Notes: generated by a model from the letters alone, not told the origin. Shown: positions 1 through 12,242, counted from the first letter of the stretch. The stretch is 64,000 bases of DNA from Proteromonas lacertae (GCA_002245135.1 NGBS01000611.1:1-64000), one strand, 5' to 3'. Translations and numbers: made by a program.

Positions 1-1150
1 TGTGATTCCATTCAAGAATGGTGAATTGCAAGGACAAATAGTTTTTTTAAAAGCGAAGAATTCTAAATCAGAAGAATTATTGAAAGTTGGACAAGATAAA
101 GAATTGAAGTTATCAAAACAATTGTCAGACCTTATCTTAGAGAATGATAAGCATCAAAAGGATTTAGAGACAAAGACTAAAGAATATCAAATAGAATTGA
201 GTAAAAACCAATTGAAATTAGAGAAATATATTGCTGATATAGGTAATATGCAGGAAGAATAAAAATAACTCAACAAAGAATGAATTGTTAGAAAGTGATT
301 TAAATACGACTACAATAAAATATAACAATCTCCAAAAAGAGTTTGAAGCATTGCAGAAGAGGTATGAACTTTGTGAAGAGAAAGTAAGATTTGTGTTGCA
401 AATCACTCATCATTAGATGGATCATCACAATCTGCAGCTTCATCTCCATCAAAAATACCTCCACCACCATCTACAATGCATGATTCTGCATTAGAAGGAA
501 AAGTAAAGGAATTAAACGAAGAAATAGAAAGATTAAAAGGAGAGAATCAAGAGAAAGATTCAACAATTGATAATCTTCAAGCAATTATTGAAGATTTGAC
601 AGCCAAATTACAAGATTATGCAGATCAGACAGATGAATTAATGAGGAAAGCAGGTGAGGAATCAGATAAACATAAAGTGAATGAATTACAAAAAGCTAAG
701 AAGAATGTGGATAGTATTGATTTTTTTTTTATTTTTAATTAAATAGAGGCTGTAAAGGCTGTAGTGGATAGAAAAACACAATTTCAGGAAATTAGAAGAT
801 ATGATACTATTCCAAAACAACCTGCAATTATTACCATCATATGTTGTTTACACTTATTGAATCATGAAGTTGATGTGAATAGTAGTTCCTTGACACTAGC
901 TCAATGGAATTATATTAGAAATTTCTTTAAATATTCGTTGGTGGTTGAAATATCTGAGTATAACATCATGGATAAGCTTGATGATGACGAAGTGAAAGAG
1001 AAGATAGGTATAATAAGAGAACAAATTCAGAAATGTAATAGTAAGGAAGTTTACTCTGCTTCATCAGTGATTGGCGCAATATATGATTGGTTAAATGGAT
1101 TAATTGGTTTGTATGATACAGCTATGAATGAGAAGGAGTTAATGTCATAG
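1..1150 (+). CDS. Coiled-coil protein with C-terminal dynein-stalk-like microtubule-binding domain, 5' partial
   Basis: The 5' end lies outside the window. The visible protein is Lys/Glu-rich coiled coil, then a Ser/Pro linker (about 415-475), then more coiled coil and a globular C-terminal domain (about 770-1130). That domain matches the two complete paralogues at 4237 and 5902, including the core FQEIRRYD and QWNYIRNF. I read it as the dynein heavy-chain stalk tip (MTBD). A 33-nt GT-AG intron fits at 714-746. Two single-base frame changes, near 262 and near 400, interrupt otherwise continuous coiled coil. They are either sequence errors or decay of this copy. Function by homology: microtubule binding without a motor. 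Confidence 0.6.
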
Positions 1151-1267
1151 TATTATTATCGCTTAATTATAATTTTTATATTTTTAATGTATTATTCATG
1201 TAAATGAAATTTGGGAATAAAATAAAAAAATATTCGTTTCTTATTCCATTTCTAATTTTTTTCTTAA

Positions 1268-3341
1268 ATGGCTCTAGAATACGATTCTTCAGCATTTTCA
1301 TATTTCATATTCACTTGTCTAGTGATTTATTTCATTCCAGCAACTTTATTTGTAATATGGAGATGTTACAAAGCAGTAAGAAGAAATACTGTTGTTGAGA
1401 ATGCAAGAACAGAAGCTGAAAGGCTAAAACTACAAAAATACTTGAAAAGAAGACATTTACCAACACTTTGTGTACTAAATGCTTTTCTATACATTTTGTA
1501 ATATATATTGCAATATTTGCAATATTAGTGAATACAGTATCAAAACCTACAAACTCAAAATGAATTAAAAGGTTTTGATCCTTATGAAATCTTAGGTGTA
1601 GAACCAGGAGCATCCGATAGAGAAATTAAAAAGGCATACCGTAAACTCAGTTTGTTGTACCATCCAGATAAAAATCCTGGGAATGAAAACAAATTCATCA
1701 TCATTTCAAAAAGCTTATGATGCTTTAACAGATCCATTAGCTAAAGAGAATTGGGAGAAATATGGCAATCCAGATGGACCACAAGAATTCAAAATATCGA
1801 TGGGTTTACCAAAATGGTTATCTGAACAAAAAGAATCAGAATCTAGCCGTTTTATTTTATATGATATTTTTATTGGTAATTATTCCTGGCTTAGTATATT
1901 CCTGTTATCAATCTACCAAAGATGTATCTGGTGAAGAAGAAATATTAAATAAAACTCTTTATTATATTGTGAATTTCTTTTTCCAAACACTCCATTTAGA
2001 GGAATAGTTGAATTATTTTCACTATCTTCTGAATTTGTAGATGGAAAAAAATATCAAAATAAGAAGTGGAGAGCAACAACATCTTCGTGAAATGTACAAT
2101 CAAATGATCAAAGAGAATAAAATGCATAAACCTGGTGATTTATATCAACATACAGATCCATCTAAATTAGAGAATTTATCTACCAGTAGGATATAGAGGT
2201 TTAAAGACATTAATATTAATTCATGCATATATGAACAGATTACCTAATTTAAATGAGAATGATATGGAAGATTTACAATTTATATTACAAAAAGCACCAG
2301 CATTATTAGAGAATATGATTGGAATGGTATTTCATCCACAATGTAGAGCCAATCATATATATTCAGTAGTTAATACAATTATTACATTCTATCAATGTAT
2401 GATGCAAGGATTAAGTCCTAAGGATTCAGAATTTAAACAATTTCCATATTTAGGTGATGATGAAATAAAACATATTGTGGAAGGTAAAAAAGGTGTAAAA
2501 GGATTGTTGGAATATTTGTGTTTACCTGAGTATATATTATATAATTTATTATATTATATATTATAGTGAAGAGAAAAAAGGATTGAAATATTTAACTGAA
2601 GAACAAAGAATTGATATCTACAAATCATGTAAAATATTCCCAAAGTATGAAGTTAAAATCCATCCAAATGTTGGTGGTGAAGATATTATTATTCCAATGG
2701 ATTTAGTCACTTGTAGTGTCACAATAACTAGAAAGAATTTAGAAGAAAATGAAGACTCAATTGGACCAGCCTATTCATTATCATATCCTCTACCAATTAA
2801 AGAAAAAATATATTTATTGATAACACAAAGCACTATTGTCAATATGATTGACAATATAAAGAAGAAAACAATGCATCAAGAGAAAATAGGTGTAATAATT
2901 GGATTTGAATTCGCCAAGAATCAAGAAAGAGAGTTTACAGTAGATATTAGATTCCCAGCTCCACCAAGACCAGGATTATATAATTTTATATTATATGTAA
3001 AACCATCATGTTATAGAGGTTTAGATCAAGAAATACCATTTACTATCAAAGTAGATGAATCCAATGCAGTGAGTGAGAAACCAATAGATAAAGAAGATGA
3101 AGAAATTTTGAATAATTATAATGGACCTTTAGATTTATTACAAGATCATAGTAATAGTGAGAGTAGTGATAGTGAAGATGATAAAGATGATTCTGATAGT
3201 GAGAATGATATTGATAAAATACCTGACAAAAAGAAAGGAAGTGATAATGATGATGATGAAGAAGATGATAATGATGAAAATAATAATAAGAAGAAAAAGA
3301 ATAGTGATAGTAGTAGTAGTAGTGATTCTGACAGTGATTAA
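1268..3341 (+). CDS. SEC63: SEC63-like ER translocon J-protein (frame broken by several single-base indels)
   Basis: SEC63 is the ER membrane J-protein that recruits BiP to the SEC61 channel. In order I see an N-terminal membrane segment, a second hydrophobic stretch, a J domain with YHPDKN (about 1580-1760) including KKAYRKLS and the [11 protein letters not shown] motif typical of Sec63, a third TM region, the Brl/Sec63 domain (about 2180-3060) and a very acidic Ser/Asp/Lys tail ending DSDSD. A 37-nt intron fits at 2530-2566. Between about 1495 and 2195 seven one-base frame changes are needed to keep the reading aligned with the family, for example at the T run near 1495 and the A run near 1832. 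The exon after the intron is clean. Identity is secure; whether this copy is intact is not. Confidence 0.85.
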
Positions 3342-3403
3342 TTAAACTAAAAGAGTTATGAAACATAAGAAATTACGATTTTTATTATTATTTTTTTATT
3401 TAA

Positions 3404-4163
3404 TTATTTTGATCTTTGTTTTTTCCATTTATAAACCGGTGCTTCTCCATTTTCACCTTCTGATACTTTGATATATTTACCTTTTCTCATTAAATTCCTC
3501 TGGCTTTGGACATGATCAATAATTCGTTTAATTTCTTTAGTTTTTGTCTGATATTCATTCAATTCTTCTTTTGTCTTGTTTTGACCTATTTGAATCTGTT
3601 TTAATGTATCTATATCTGAATTACCAATAAATATATTCTTCTTCAAATCATCTTTTCTAATTCTGTTGAATGTTCTTGATACTAACTCAGGTTCTGTGTC
3701 AAAATACTCAGCAGCATCAAAATTCTGTACTTGTTCTTCTTCATCGAGGAAAATTGTGTGTTTTGGCTTTGCATTTGGTAAAATATGAAAAGTTGATTGA
3801 AGTTTTTCTGCTTTTTTCATATTCTCCTGTTTCTTTGATGTTAAAAACTCATAATCTTGAAGTTTTGCTTTTTTAACTTTTTCTTTATCTTCTTCAGTAG
3901 TCTCTCCATTTCGTTGCTATTCAAATAACAATATTTATCTATAGAAATACTTTTGATATTGAAATCATCTTGCAATAGAATTCATCTGGATTTCTGAGTG
4001 ATGCTTTAAGCATTAAGTTCTGTAGAAATTGTTTCTTGACATGATAGGCTTTAGCACGAGCTGTATAGTCTTTATGTTTTTCCAAGAATCCCAATCGCTG
4101 TCTTGCTTCAGGTTGAGATCTTTCTTTGTGTATTTTTGATTTGCCTACCTTTTTAAATGACAT
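3404..4163 (-). CDS. UTP11: UTP11-like U3 snoRNP protein
   Basis: Component of the small-subunit processome, which matures 18S rRNA in the nucleolus. The CDS is join 3949-4163 and 3404-3914 on the minus strand with a 34-nt intron, giving 241 aa, close to the family length. Family hallmarks are visible: N-terminal ERSQPEARQRLGFLEKHKDY, NPDEFYCKM just before the intron, a middle VQNFDAAEYFDTEPELV block and a C-terminal basic VYKWKKQRSK. The start codon is only 73 bases from the start of the divergent gene at 4237, so the two probably share a promoter containing AAGCCAAACTT. Confidence 0.92.
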
Positions 4164-4236
4164 TATACAAAATTAATATGAAACAAGCCAAACTTATTTA
4201 TGAGGTTTGAACAAATCTGAACCGATAGTTGAGAAA

Positions 4237-5772
4237 ATGGATTTTGATGAAATTTATGGTTGGAAGTATAAAGAAGCACTTCAGGTAAATAATTCACTTG
4301 AAAAACAGCTTAAAATGCTGAAAGATTTCTCAAAAAGGTTTGAAGGTATTGTTGATGGCAATCAATCCTCAAGGGAAGAGCTTAGAAAAACAAAAGAAAA
4401 TAGAATCAATAAACATAATGAATATATTCAACAATGTGAGAAAGAATTAGAAGATTTCGAAGTGAACATGGCCAATAAAGAACAAACAATAGAAAAACAA
4501 GCAAATGAAATTTCAGAATTAACAGCAAGAGCTAAAGAGGATAAGGCCACAATCAAGAAGTTTAAATCCGAAAAAGAGAAATTACTCCAAGAAATCCGTG
4601 TACATCAAAAAGAAATTGATCGTTTAAAGCAACAAATAGAAGAATACCTCAAAAAATGGAAGTATTGTTTAACTCACCATAATGAGCAAGAAATAGCTGC
4701 ACAGAGAGCAGAAGTAGCAGGTTTAGAAGAAGAATTAGAAAATTTACAAGATCAACATGATGATATAAAACGTGAATGTGATAGAGTTCAAAATGAAGAT
4801 CCTGAATTATTAGATTTAAAGAATCAATTAAGAGCCAAAGAAGGTGCTTACAGTGATATAAATAAACAGAACCAACAATTAAGAAATCAATTAAATTCAG
4901 TGAGAGAAAATATCAGATTAAAGGATTTATTCCAATCTGATCTTCAAAAAGAAATAAGAGATAAAGGCGAAAGAATAGAATCAATTGGTAAACGTATTGT
5001 AGGATTAAAAGACAAATTAAAAGAATTAGAGCAAGAAAGGGATGAAAAAGATCGATTATTAGCAGAGCAAACATCTAAATTAGACGAAGAAAACAAGAGA
5101 CTGGAAGATGTAAAAGATCAAATTCCAAAACCACCAACATCAAGACGAGGAAGTACAAGTAATGGCGCAGGAGGTAGTAATAGTTTCTCATTTGAAGGTG
5201 CAGATATAGAGAATGAAGAAGAACAAGAAGATGATTTCTATAGAAGAATGAGCACTTTAAAGCGAAGAGTAAGATATGCAGTAAAGACTATATTATCATT
5301 GAGATCACAATTTGCTGAGATTAGAAGGTATGATAAGATGCCTAGAGTTGGACCTTTGAAGATATTAATGTGTGGTTTATACTTGACAGATCATATTAGC
5401 TCAGAAGAATTTGGAATGGAAATAACAGAGATAGTACAATGGAATTATCTTAAGAATTTCTATGGTTATTCTTTGGTTATTGAATTTTCAAGATTTGATA
5501 TTGAAGAACATTTAAGTGACTATGATATTCCGATTATAGAGAATATTAGAACAGCTGTGGCTCATATTGATATTGATGATGTTAATCAGTACAGTCGTTG
5601 TATTGGTGCTTTACAAGAGTGGATGCAGACTATGCTTATGTTGTATGATGCTAAGGTAGAACAGTTAGAAAGAGAAGGTAAAGAAAGACCAATGATCGCT
5701 AAACCTGTTTCTCGTTTTGGTCCTGATTATCATTCACCTTTGAAATTAAAAACTGACGATGATGATGAATAA
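4237..5772 (+). CDS. Coiled-coil protein with C-terminal dynein-stalk-like microtubule-binding domain
   Basis: 511 aa, uninterrupted. I use the first ATG (4237); an upstream in-frame TTG at 4207 is unlikely. Residues about 10-315 are charged coiled coil, followed by a Ser/Gly linker and a helical domain of about 150 residues (about 345-490). Landmarks are EIRRYDKMP, then LKILMCGLYL, QWNYLKNFYG, FSRFDIEEH and GALQEWMQTMLMLYDAKV. Spacing and pattern match the dynein heavy-chain stalk tip: Pro-containing helix, W..++..L, a hydrophobic-FD motif, then a last helix with CG.L..W. In dynein this tip sits between two halves of a coiled coil; here it is near the C-terminus with only a short return helix. 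No AAA+ motor is present. A flagellar or cytoskeletal role is inferred. Confidence 0.75.
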   Translation: MDFDEIYGWKYKEALQVNNSLEKQLKMLKDFSKRFEGIVDGNQSSREELRKTKENRINKHNEYIQQCEKELEDFEVNMANKEQTIEKQANEISELTARAKEDKATIKKFKSEKEKLLQEIRVHQKEIDRLKQQIEEYLKKWKYCLTHHNEQEIAAQRAEVAGLEEELENLQDQHDDIKRECDRVQNEDPELLDLKNQLRAKEGAYSDINKQNQQLRNQLNSVRENIRLKDLFQSDLQKEIRDKGERIESIGKRIVGLKDKLKELEQERDEKDRLLAEQTSKLDEENKRLEDVKDQIPKPPTSRRGSTSNGAGGSNSFSFEGADIENEEEQEDDFYRRMSTLKRRVRYAVKTILSLRSQFAEIRRYDKMPRVGPLKILMCGLYLTDHISSEEFGMEITEIVQWNYLKNFYGYSLVIEFSRFDIEEHLSDYDIPIIENIRTAVAHIDIDDVNQYSRCIGALQEWMQTMLMLYDAKVEQLEREGKERPMIAKPVSRFGPDYHSPLKLKTDDDDE

Positions 5773-5901
5773 GAATATAGTCTATATATGTCTAATCTTT
5801 ATATATTAATGTGAAAATTTGATATTTTTTATTTTTGGAATAAATTCTAAAATTAGAGTCGTTTCAGGACTAACAGATTTTTTTTTATATCTAGCTGTAG
5901 G

Positions 5902-7361
5902 ATGTCTAATCAGGACACATTCGAGTATAAATATAACGAAGAAATTAAAAAGACCGGCATACTCCAAGAGGAAATTGATAAGATAAGAAAAGAGAATGAA
6001 TCGAAACATGAAGCTTTTCAGGATGGAAAATCACAGAAAGACATAGTAATAAATGAACTAGAGCAAGTGAATGAGACGATAGCGCAATATAAGAAAGAAA
6101 TGGAAGTGAAACGTAAAGAAAACGCTTTAGCTCTTAGTGAGAAAGTACAAATAATAGAAAATCAACAAGATGATATGAAATCATTAAATGATGCTTTAAA
6201 AGAAAACAAAATAGTGATTAAATCCTTAAATGCAGAAAAGTCACAGTTACAAAGAGAAATATTGGTAGATATTAAAACAATAACTCGTTTAAAAGGTCAA
6301 TTAGATGAATTAATAAAGAAATGGAATTATTGTAGAACTCATCACAAAGAGAGAGAAATTGCAGCTCAAAAAGAAAGAGTAAAGTTGTTACAAGAGAAAA
6401 TCAACGATTTTAGAAAGAAAAACGAAGATTTAGAATCAAAATTGAACTTCCTTCGTAATGATAAAAGTCGTATACTTAATTTAAAAGAACAAATAATGAA
6501 GAAAGATAATCAATTAAGTGAAGCCTCAAAAGATAATAAAGTCTTAAAGAAACAATTAGAAGAATTCCGTCAGAACTTGAGAGAGAAGGATAATATGGAA
6601 AAAGAACTGCAAAAGGAGTTGAGAGATAGAAATGAGAAAGTGAGATTAATTGGTCAAAAAATTACATCGTTGAGAGTAAGAGCAAAAGATATAGAAACTG
6701 AAAATGCGAAAAAGGAAAAAGAAATTAATGAAACAAGACAAAAGATTGAAGATTTGTCTGATCAAACTGCAGATTATCAAATGCAATTATTGAAGACTTC
6801 TAGAAGAAATAGTGCTTCATTTGTATATATATATTATGTATTATATTATTAAAAATATAGTCGTTTGATGGTGAATTTCCGATGGATGAAGATAGTCCAA
6901 GTGATGATTTAGCTAGAAGGATGAGTACTTTAAAAAGAAGAGTGAGATATGCTGTAAAAACTATTTTATCATTGAGATCACAATTTGCTGAGATTAGAAG
7001 ATATGATAAGATGCCTAGACCTGGTCCATTAAAGATATTAATGTGTGGTTTATACTTGACAGATCATATTAATGAAGAAGAGTTTGATATGAATATAACT
7101 GAAATGAGTCAGTGGAATTATCTTAAGAATTTCTATGGTTATTCTTTGGTTATTGAATTTTCAAGATTTGATATTGAAGAACATATGACTGCTTATGATG
7201 CTCCAATTTTAGAAAATATAAGAAATGCTGTTAAGAATATTGATGTGAATGATGTGAACCAGTATAGTCGTTGTATTGGTGCTTTGCAAGAGTGGATAAC
7301 TACAATGTTAAATCTCTATGATGCCAAAATTGAACAGATACAGAAAGAAGGGAAGTATTAA
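5902..7361 (+). CDS. Coiled-coil protein with dynein-stalk-like microtubule-binding domain (tandem paralogue)
   Basis: Join 5902-6822 and 6861-7361; the 38-nt intron begins GTATAT and ends ATATAG. The product is 473 aa. The N-terminal two thirds is coiled coil sharing the KWNYCRTHHKEREIAAQ block with the 4237 gene (KWKYCLTHHNEQEIAAQ there). After the intron an acidic linker leads to the same C-terminal domain, about 85% identical at protein level (RRMSTLKRRVRYAVKTILSL is identical). This is the best of the three for judging the domain border, because the intron falls in the linker. Tandem duplication in the same direction is evident. The function is inferred as for the neighbour. Confidence 0.75.
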
Positions 7362-7633
7362 TTTAGTAAAAAAATATACAAATCGAATTATAGTTCTTAA
7401 ATGTTTATCTTCTTCACCATGTTTATTTTTTTGTATATAAACATAATAAGATGATGGAAAGAGAATTTAAAAAAAATAATTAACAAAAGCTTAACAAACA
7501 GAAAAACTGTTTAAATAATTGCTTCTATATCACAATTTCATATTTTTTCATTTCATACTCTTTCTAGTTCTTATAAACTTCGAGTTTAAAAAATTTGGAT
7601 CAAAGAATAACTGATTCATCATTCACATTTTTG
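7362..7633. other. Intergenic, no gene seen
   Basis: AT-rich spacer between the tandem coiled-coil genes and PH1. It holds an AAAACTGTTTAAAT element near 7503 that resembles Myb-type AACNG sites seen upstream of other genes here (for example 24846). I see no coding potential or RNA gene. Confidence 0.4.
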
Positions 7634-7709
7634 ACCGTTTCATAAATTTAAACCAATCATTGCATAGCAGTTGAGTTGTAACAAATTTCATTCTCTATTG
7701 CGCTTAATA
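7634..7709 (+). promoter_or_regulatory. Conserved proximal promoter of the PH-receptor family (copy at PH1)
   Basis: The block from ACCGTTTCATAA through TTTAAACCAATCATTGC and GCAGTTGAG to the start codon recurs nearly unchanged, same spacing and orientation, upstream of PH2 (24161-24240) and PH3 (43533-43612). It contains an AACCAATC (CCAAT-box-like) core. PH4 has the inverted form, GATTGGTT, near 54177. That the block drives transcription is inferred. Confidence 0.55.
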
Positions 7710-10312
7710 ATGAGTAAATTAAACATTTACTATAGTATAAATACATTATTTATATATTAGTATGCATATTTGCACTAATCTTCGTTTGCGTAAGTGGCTT
7801 TAGTGATCTAAGAAAAGATCAGAATAAAAATCCTTTAAAAGTAGTGAATCATGGACCTTCCTCAAAACTAGTTGAGTATAAACTCGAATCTCTACTTGTA
7901 CATAGTAATTCAAATGAAGGTGAAGATTTAATTGTTAAGAAACGTATTAATATTGATGAAGAAAGAGAATTGGATGTTACAGGATCAGAAGATGAACCTT
8001 CAGGAAGTACTAGTTCAACAGCTGATGTAACAACAACACCAGCTGCAACAGGATCTACAGCTCCAATAACCGAATCTACTGGAGCAACAACTGAACCAAG
8101 TGATGCTGGAAAGACAACTCCAGAAGCAACAACAACAACATCTGGTGGAGATGATGTTAATACCAATGATGGAGATGAACCACAAACAACTCATCCTTCG
8201 ACAACACCAGAAAGTACAACAACTCCAGAAGAAGAAGGCACTACTGGAACAGAAGAAGAAGGAACAACTCCACAAGCAACAATACTTGATAAATTATCTT
8301 GCCCATTTGAAAGAACACGTTATGTATATGTTAAAGGTGATAAAAAGACAATAAATTTAAGAAAACTTGAAGAAAATGATAGTAATATTACTTACACAGA
8401 TATAACTTGTAATCCTATTTACGAAGGAATTTACTATGATAATACAACTAATGTCATAGTTGATACATCAGTTGAATATTCTGGTGTTTGTACTATACGT
8501 TGTAATGCTAAGGGATTTTCTGAAGGTTCATCATCTTTTTCTATTTCTATTGTTGATTATAAAGCAATTGGAATAAATCCTATATTATCAAGAGTTCCAG
8601 CTGTAGTGAACCTATCAAAACCATTCAATGTAACATTAGTATTACAATATCCATCAATTACAGATGCACAAGATATTCCAGAAGGAAAATCAATTACATT
8701 GAATTTCGACGATGTTAGTAAATCTGATTATAATATAACGCAAGATGGTTTAGGAGATGTAGAAGAATTGGCAAATAATTCTACATTTAGATGGGATGAT
8801 TTACAGATCAATTATAATGGTGATGATACAATATATGGTTTAAATCCTGTGACTGTTAATGTCAAAGACAATAAATTAAAGAGTTATGAAAATTACACAA
8901 TAAAAGTTAACCATGATGATAATTGTACATATAGTAATGGTTATGATGAAGAAGGTTTATGTTGTAATAGAACTTATCAAGGAGAATATTGTACAAAAAT
9001 AAAAGCTACTTTCACATTCAACAACAACGATGGTGATTTTGATAGCTTTAAAACCGCATTCGTAAATGGTGTTAATACAATTACTACTGGAAGTCCATAC
9101 TTTTCTCAAAGAATAGAAAGTGAATCTAACGGTAGAGTTTTATCTGACACAAATGCTATCACATTATTAGTTACATATATTGAAGGTGGAAGTAATCCAT
9201 ATGCAAATAGATTATCAACAAGATTATTACAAGGAGGTATTGATTGGAATAGCATTTTTAGTGATGGAAAAATTGATCCAATTCAATTTGGTACAGCATT
9301 ATTATCAATTGTAGGTCCAAGTGATAAAAGTGATGGAACTATAGAAATACCTCCAGAATTAAAAGGTACACCAATTGGTAATGCATTAAAGGATGTAGTT
9401 GAAAATAAAGTTGTCACAGATGCTGTTGCAACCATTACTACAGTAGCTGATGAACAAGGTATTACAAAAGATCCAAATAATTATTTCAAATCTGAAGCAA
9501 CAGATGAAAAAGCTCCAGATGAATTAGAAGTAAAACCATTTGATAATAATTCCAAACCTTGGGCAGAAGAATATTGGTGGGTGATATTAATAATATGTAT
9601 TGGAGCTGTATTAATAATCGGAATAATCGTAGCAATATTAGTAGTATCATTATCAAGTAGTGGTGGAAGTAAAACTAACAAGAAAGATTTAGAAAAGAGT
9701 GAAAAGATAATGGAAACAGTAATTCCAATCGAAAAGATAAAACAAGAGAATGAGATAAGTGATGATGATATTTATAAACCATTTAGTTATGAAGTAATAA
9801 TGGAAGGTTATTTATTAAAGAGTGGTCGAGATCGATTAGTTGGAAAATGGCAGCGAAGATATTGTGTATTATATTTTGAACCAGCTGTATTGAGAATCTA
9901 TGATTCGATGGTTCCTAGTTATTATGGTAAAGTATATATTGATGAGAAACAAAGTATTCCATTAGATTGTTATAATGGAATTGAATATAAAGATGGAAGT
10001 AATGAATTTACATTGGTATTGAAAGTTCGAGATTCTTCAATCAAAGCATTTGAAGCAGGTGATAAAGAGAGAAAGATTGTGATGAAAGTAGAAGGTGAAA
10101 ATAGTATAGAAACAGCGAAGAGATGGGTAGAATGTTTTAGAGATTTTAAGAATCAAAAACCTAAAGCTGGAGATGCTTGGACAAGACCTTTAATAATTGA
10201 TCAAAACAATGGAAAGATTTCGACAAGTACAAACAAAGCAGCTGAAAAGAAGAATGAAGAAATAGTGTTGAAAGCTCAACAAAGAAGACAAGCAATATCT
10301 AATTCCAATTAG
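7710..10312 (+). CDS. PH1: signal peptide, mucin-like ectodomain, TM, cytosolic PH domain
   Basis: Join 7710-7734 and 7761-10312, 858 aa. A 25-nt first exon and 26-nt intron split the signal peptide (ends VSGFSD). A Thr/Ser/Pro/Glu-rich stretch (about 80-180) suggests O-glycosylation. The ectodomain has paired cysteines, many N-x-S/T sites and an EGF-like cluster EEGLCCNRTYQGEYCTK, then a conserved LLQGGIDWN motif. One TM lies at about 612-638, after KPWAEEYWW. The cytosolic part carries a PH domain (about 686-805): EGYLLK, GKWQRRYCVLYF and the final-helix Trp in AKRWVECFRD. Likely a type I surface protein coupling to phosphoinositides or scaffolds. The TM-PH half is nearly identical to PH2 and PH3; the ectodomain is not. 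Confidence 0.85.
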
Positions 10313-10415
10313 AATAAATTACATATAATATTATACACATTATTGTATTGTTATTGTTATTATTTTTAATAAAAAATAATCAAAACAAATAATTTATTAT
10401 TAAATAATGCGTAGT

Positions 10416-12065
10416 TTATTTTCCATTTTTCACATTCTTTGCTTGTGATGGATAAAATAAAACTAAAAACAAAGCAAATGAAACAAAGCCACCAACCATT
10501 ATAAATATTCCCAATAATCCAATACTATCTAATAAGATTTGAGAAAAAACTGCTGAAAATAGATTTGAAACAACTATTCAAAATATAAAAATATCTAAAT
10601 AATCATACTTTGAGAAGTGAATATCAATCCATAAATAATACTGAAATTCTTTCTTTTAAAAGCAATAGCTGTCATTGTAGGATACATTCCAAAGAAACCA
10701 CCAAAACAGAAGAAACTCAAACATACATATATTGAATATAACACTTTGTTTCTTATATAATAAAATGAAAATTGTAATATTCCACAAACTATACCCAATA
10801 TACTACAAGTCAATCTTTGACCAATTATATCACCTAATTCACCCCACACTATTCTTCCACCTGCATTAAATATGGAACTAATTGAACCAGTCCATGTTAA
10901 AAATGTATCATCACTTGTTACTCTATCAACTCCTTGAACTTTCCAATAGGAAGACATTATACTTACAGCTACACCATTTCCCATAAACATTAACCAAATT
11001 ATCCAAAACTTATATGATTTTATTGCTTCTTTAACTGTATAAACATGATCTTTTACTTCTTCTACTTTTATCTCATCATTTGGTTTTTCTTTTATATTTA
11101 TTGTTATTTCTCTTTCATCATCAACAACAGGAGAATTTGTTGGAGATGAATTATTACTTTTGATTGTTGAAGAGTGTAATGAAAGTGGATTTGATATTGG
11201 AAGTTCATTTTCTACTGATTTTTCTTCTTCACTTTTGATTGAAAGAATATCAATTGAATTAATCTCTTTTTCTTTGTTTTCTTTATTTACATTCTCTTTT
11301 GAATTTGATTGATTCAGTGACATTTCGATTATTTCACTGGTTTCTTTATCTGGTAAACTTATCATTAACCAACCAACCAATTCTAAACAAACATATATTC
11401 CACCTGTTACTAAAAACAATTTTGGGACATTTTTCACTTGCTCTTTTGAATAGTATCCATCCTATTCACATGCTATAAAGATAAACTATACATCACTTGG
11501 TGATTCTTTATTTGGGTTTATTATTGCCAACTGAATTTGACTAAAGACAAAGGATCCTAAACCAAAACCACCTACGATTATTCCATTTATCAAACCTTTG
11601 TATTTAGGTAACCATTTCATACAAACAGACATTGGACTAGAATATGCTATTCCAGAACCAGATCCTGCTAACAAACCATATACCAATATTAAACCAACGA
11701 AATTGTGACAAACAAGAGAAGTAACAAATAAACTAGCACATAGCAAAGTACATCCTATAGCCATAGTAATTTTAGCACCAAATCTTCTCTCCATTAAACC
11801 TCCCAAAGGCATAAATGCTGACTATGTGTATAAATTATGAAATTAGAATACTTGTCCAAATAATGACATAGCGAATGGCCAAACAGATATATTTTTACCA
11901 ATCGACTATATAAATATAAAAAAGAATGAATAATACAGGAGATCCATTATTTCTGATATATGAAATAACATATAAACTGAGATTACCCCATGAATATACT
12001 GCTCCCAATGTTAAATGTATTAAAAACCCACCTAAAACAGCCAAGAATGGCCTTAAATTTGACAT
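10416..12065 (-). CDS. MFS transporter, OFA / monocarboxylate-porter-like
   Basis: Five exons on the minus strand (11937-12065, 11852-11905, 11492-11821, 10609-11461, 10416-10573), 507 aa, no frame breaks. The start MSNLRPFLAVLGGFL runs into TM1 with GAVYSWGNL, as in oxalate:formate antiporter and related MFS carriers. The loop 2-3 signature appears as GGLMERRFGAK. Twelve TM segments are compatible. A long hydrophilic loop rich in Ser, Asn and Lys separates the two six-TM halves (about residues 200-290). The last exon gives a short charged tail, NVKNGK. Substrate is unknown; a small organic acid is the family expectation. It is convergent with PH1. A decayed copy lies at 40646-40888. Confidence 0.75.
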
Positions 12066-12242
12066 GATAATAAACTAAAGAATTTAACAGAATTTTTTAA
12101 AACACGTGTTTTTTTAATTGGAATTAATGTATGAATGTTATTTCATACAAAAAATATACATATCATGATATACTAATAATAAACTTAATTAAACTAAATT
12201 ATTATAATCTATTCTATTCTATTAAGATTAAGAATTTGATTG

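Noticed and set aside
1490-2200. Programmed ribosomal frameshifting in SEC63
   Set aside because: Seven shifts of mixed sign with no shared slippery site or stop codon; homopolymer errors fit better.
3046-3366. His/Tyr-rich ORF on the minus strand
   Set aside because: Antisense of the acidic SEC63 tail (GAT/GAA repeats).
4207-4236. Upstream TTG start for the 4237 gene
   Set aside because: Non-ATG start with no supporting context; the ATG at 4237 leaves a normal 73-base divergent promoter.
8015-8354. Cys-rich and Gln-rich ORFs in other frames
   Set aside because: Shadows of the ACA/GAA-rich mucin-like part of PH1; the same happens at 23782-24189 and 42961-43493 for PH2 and PH3.
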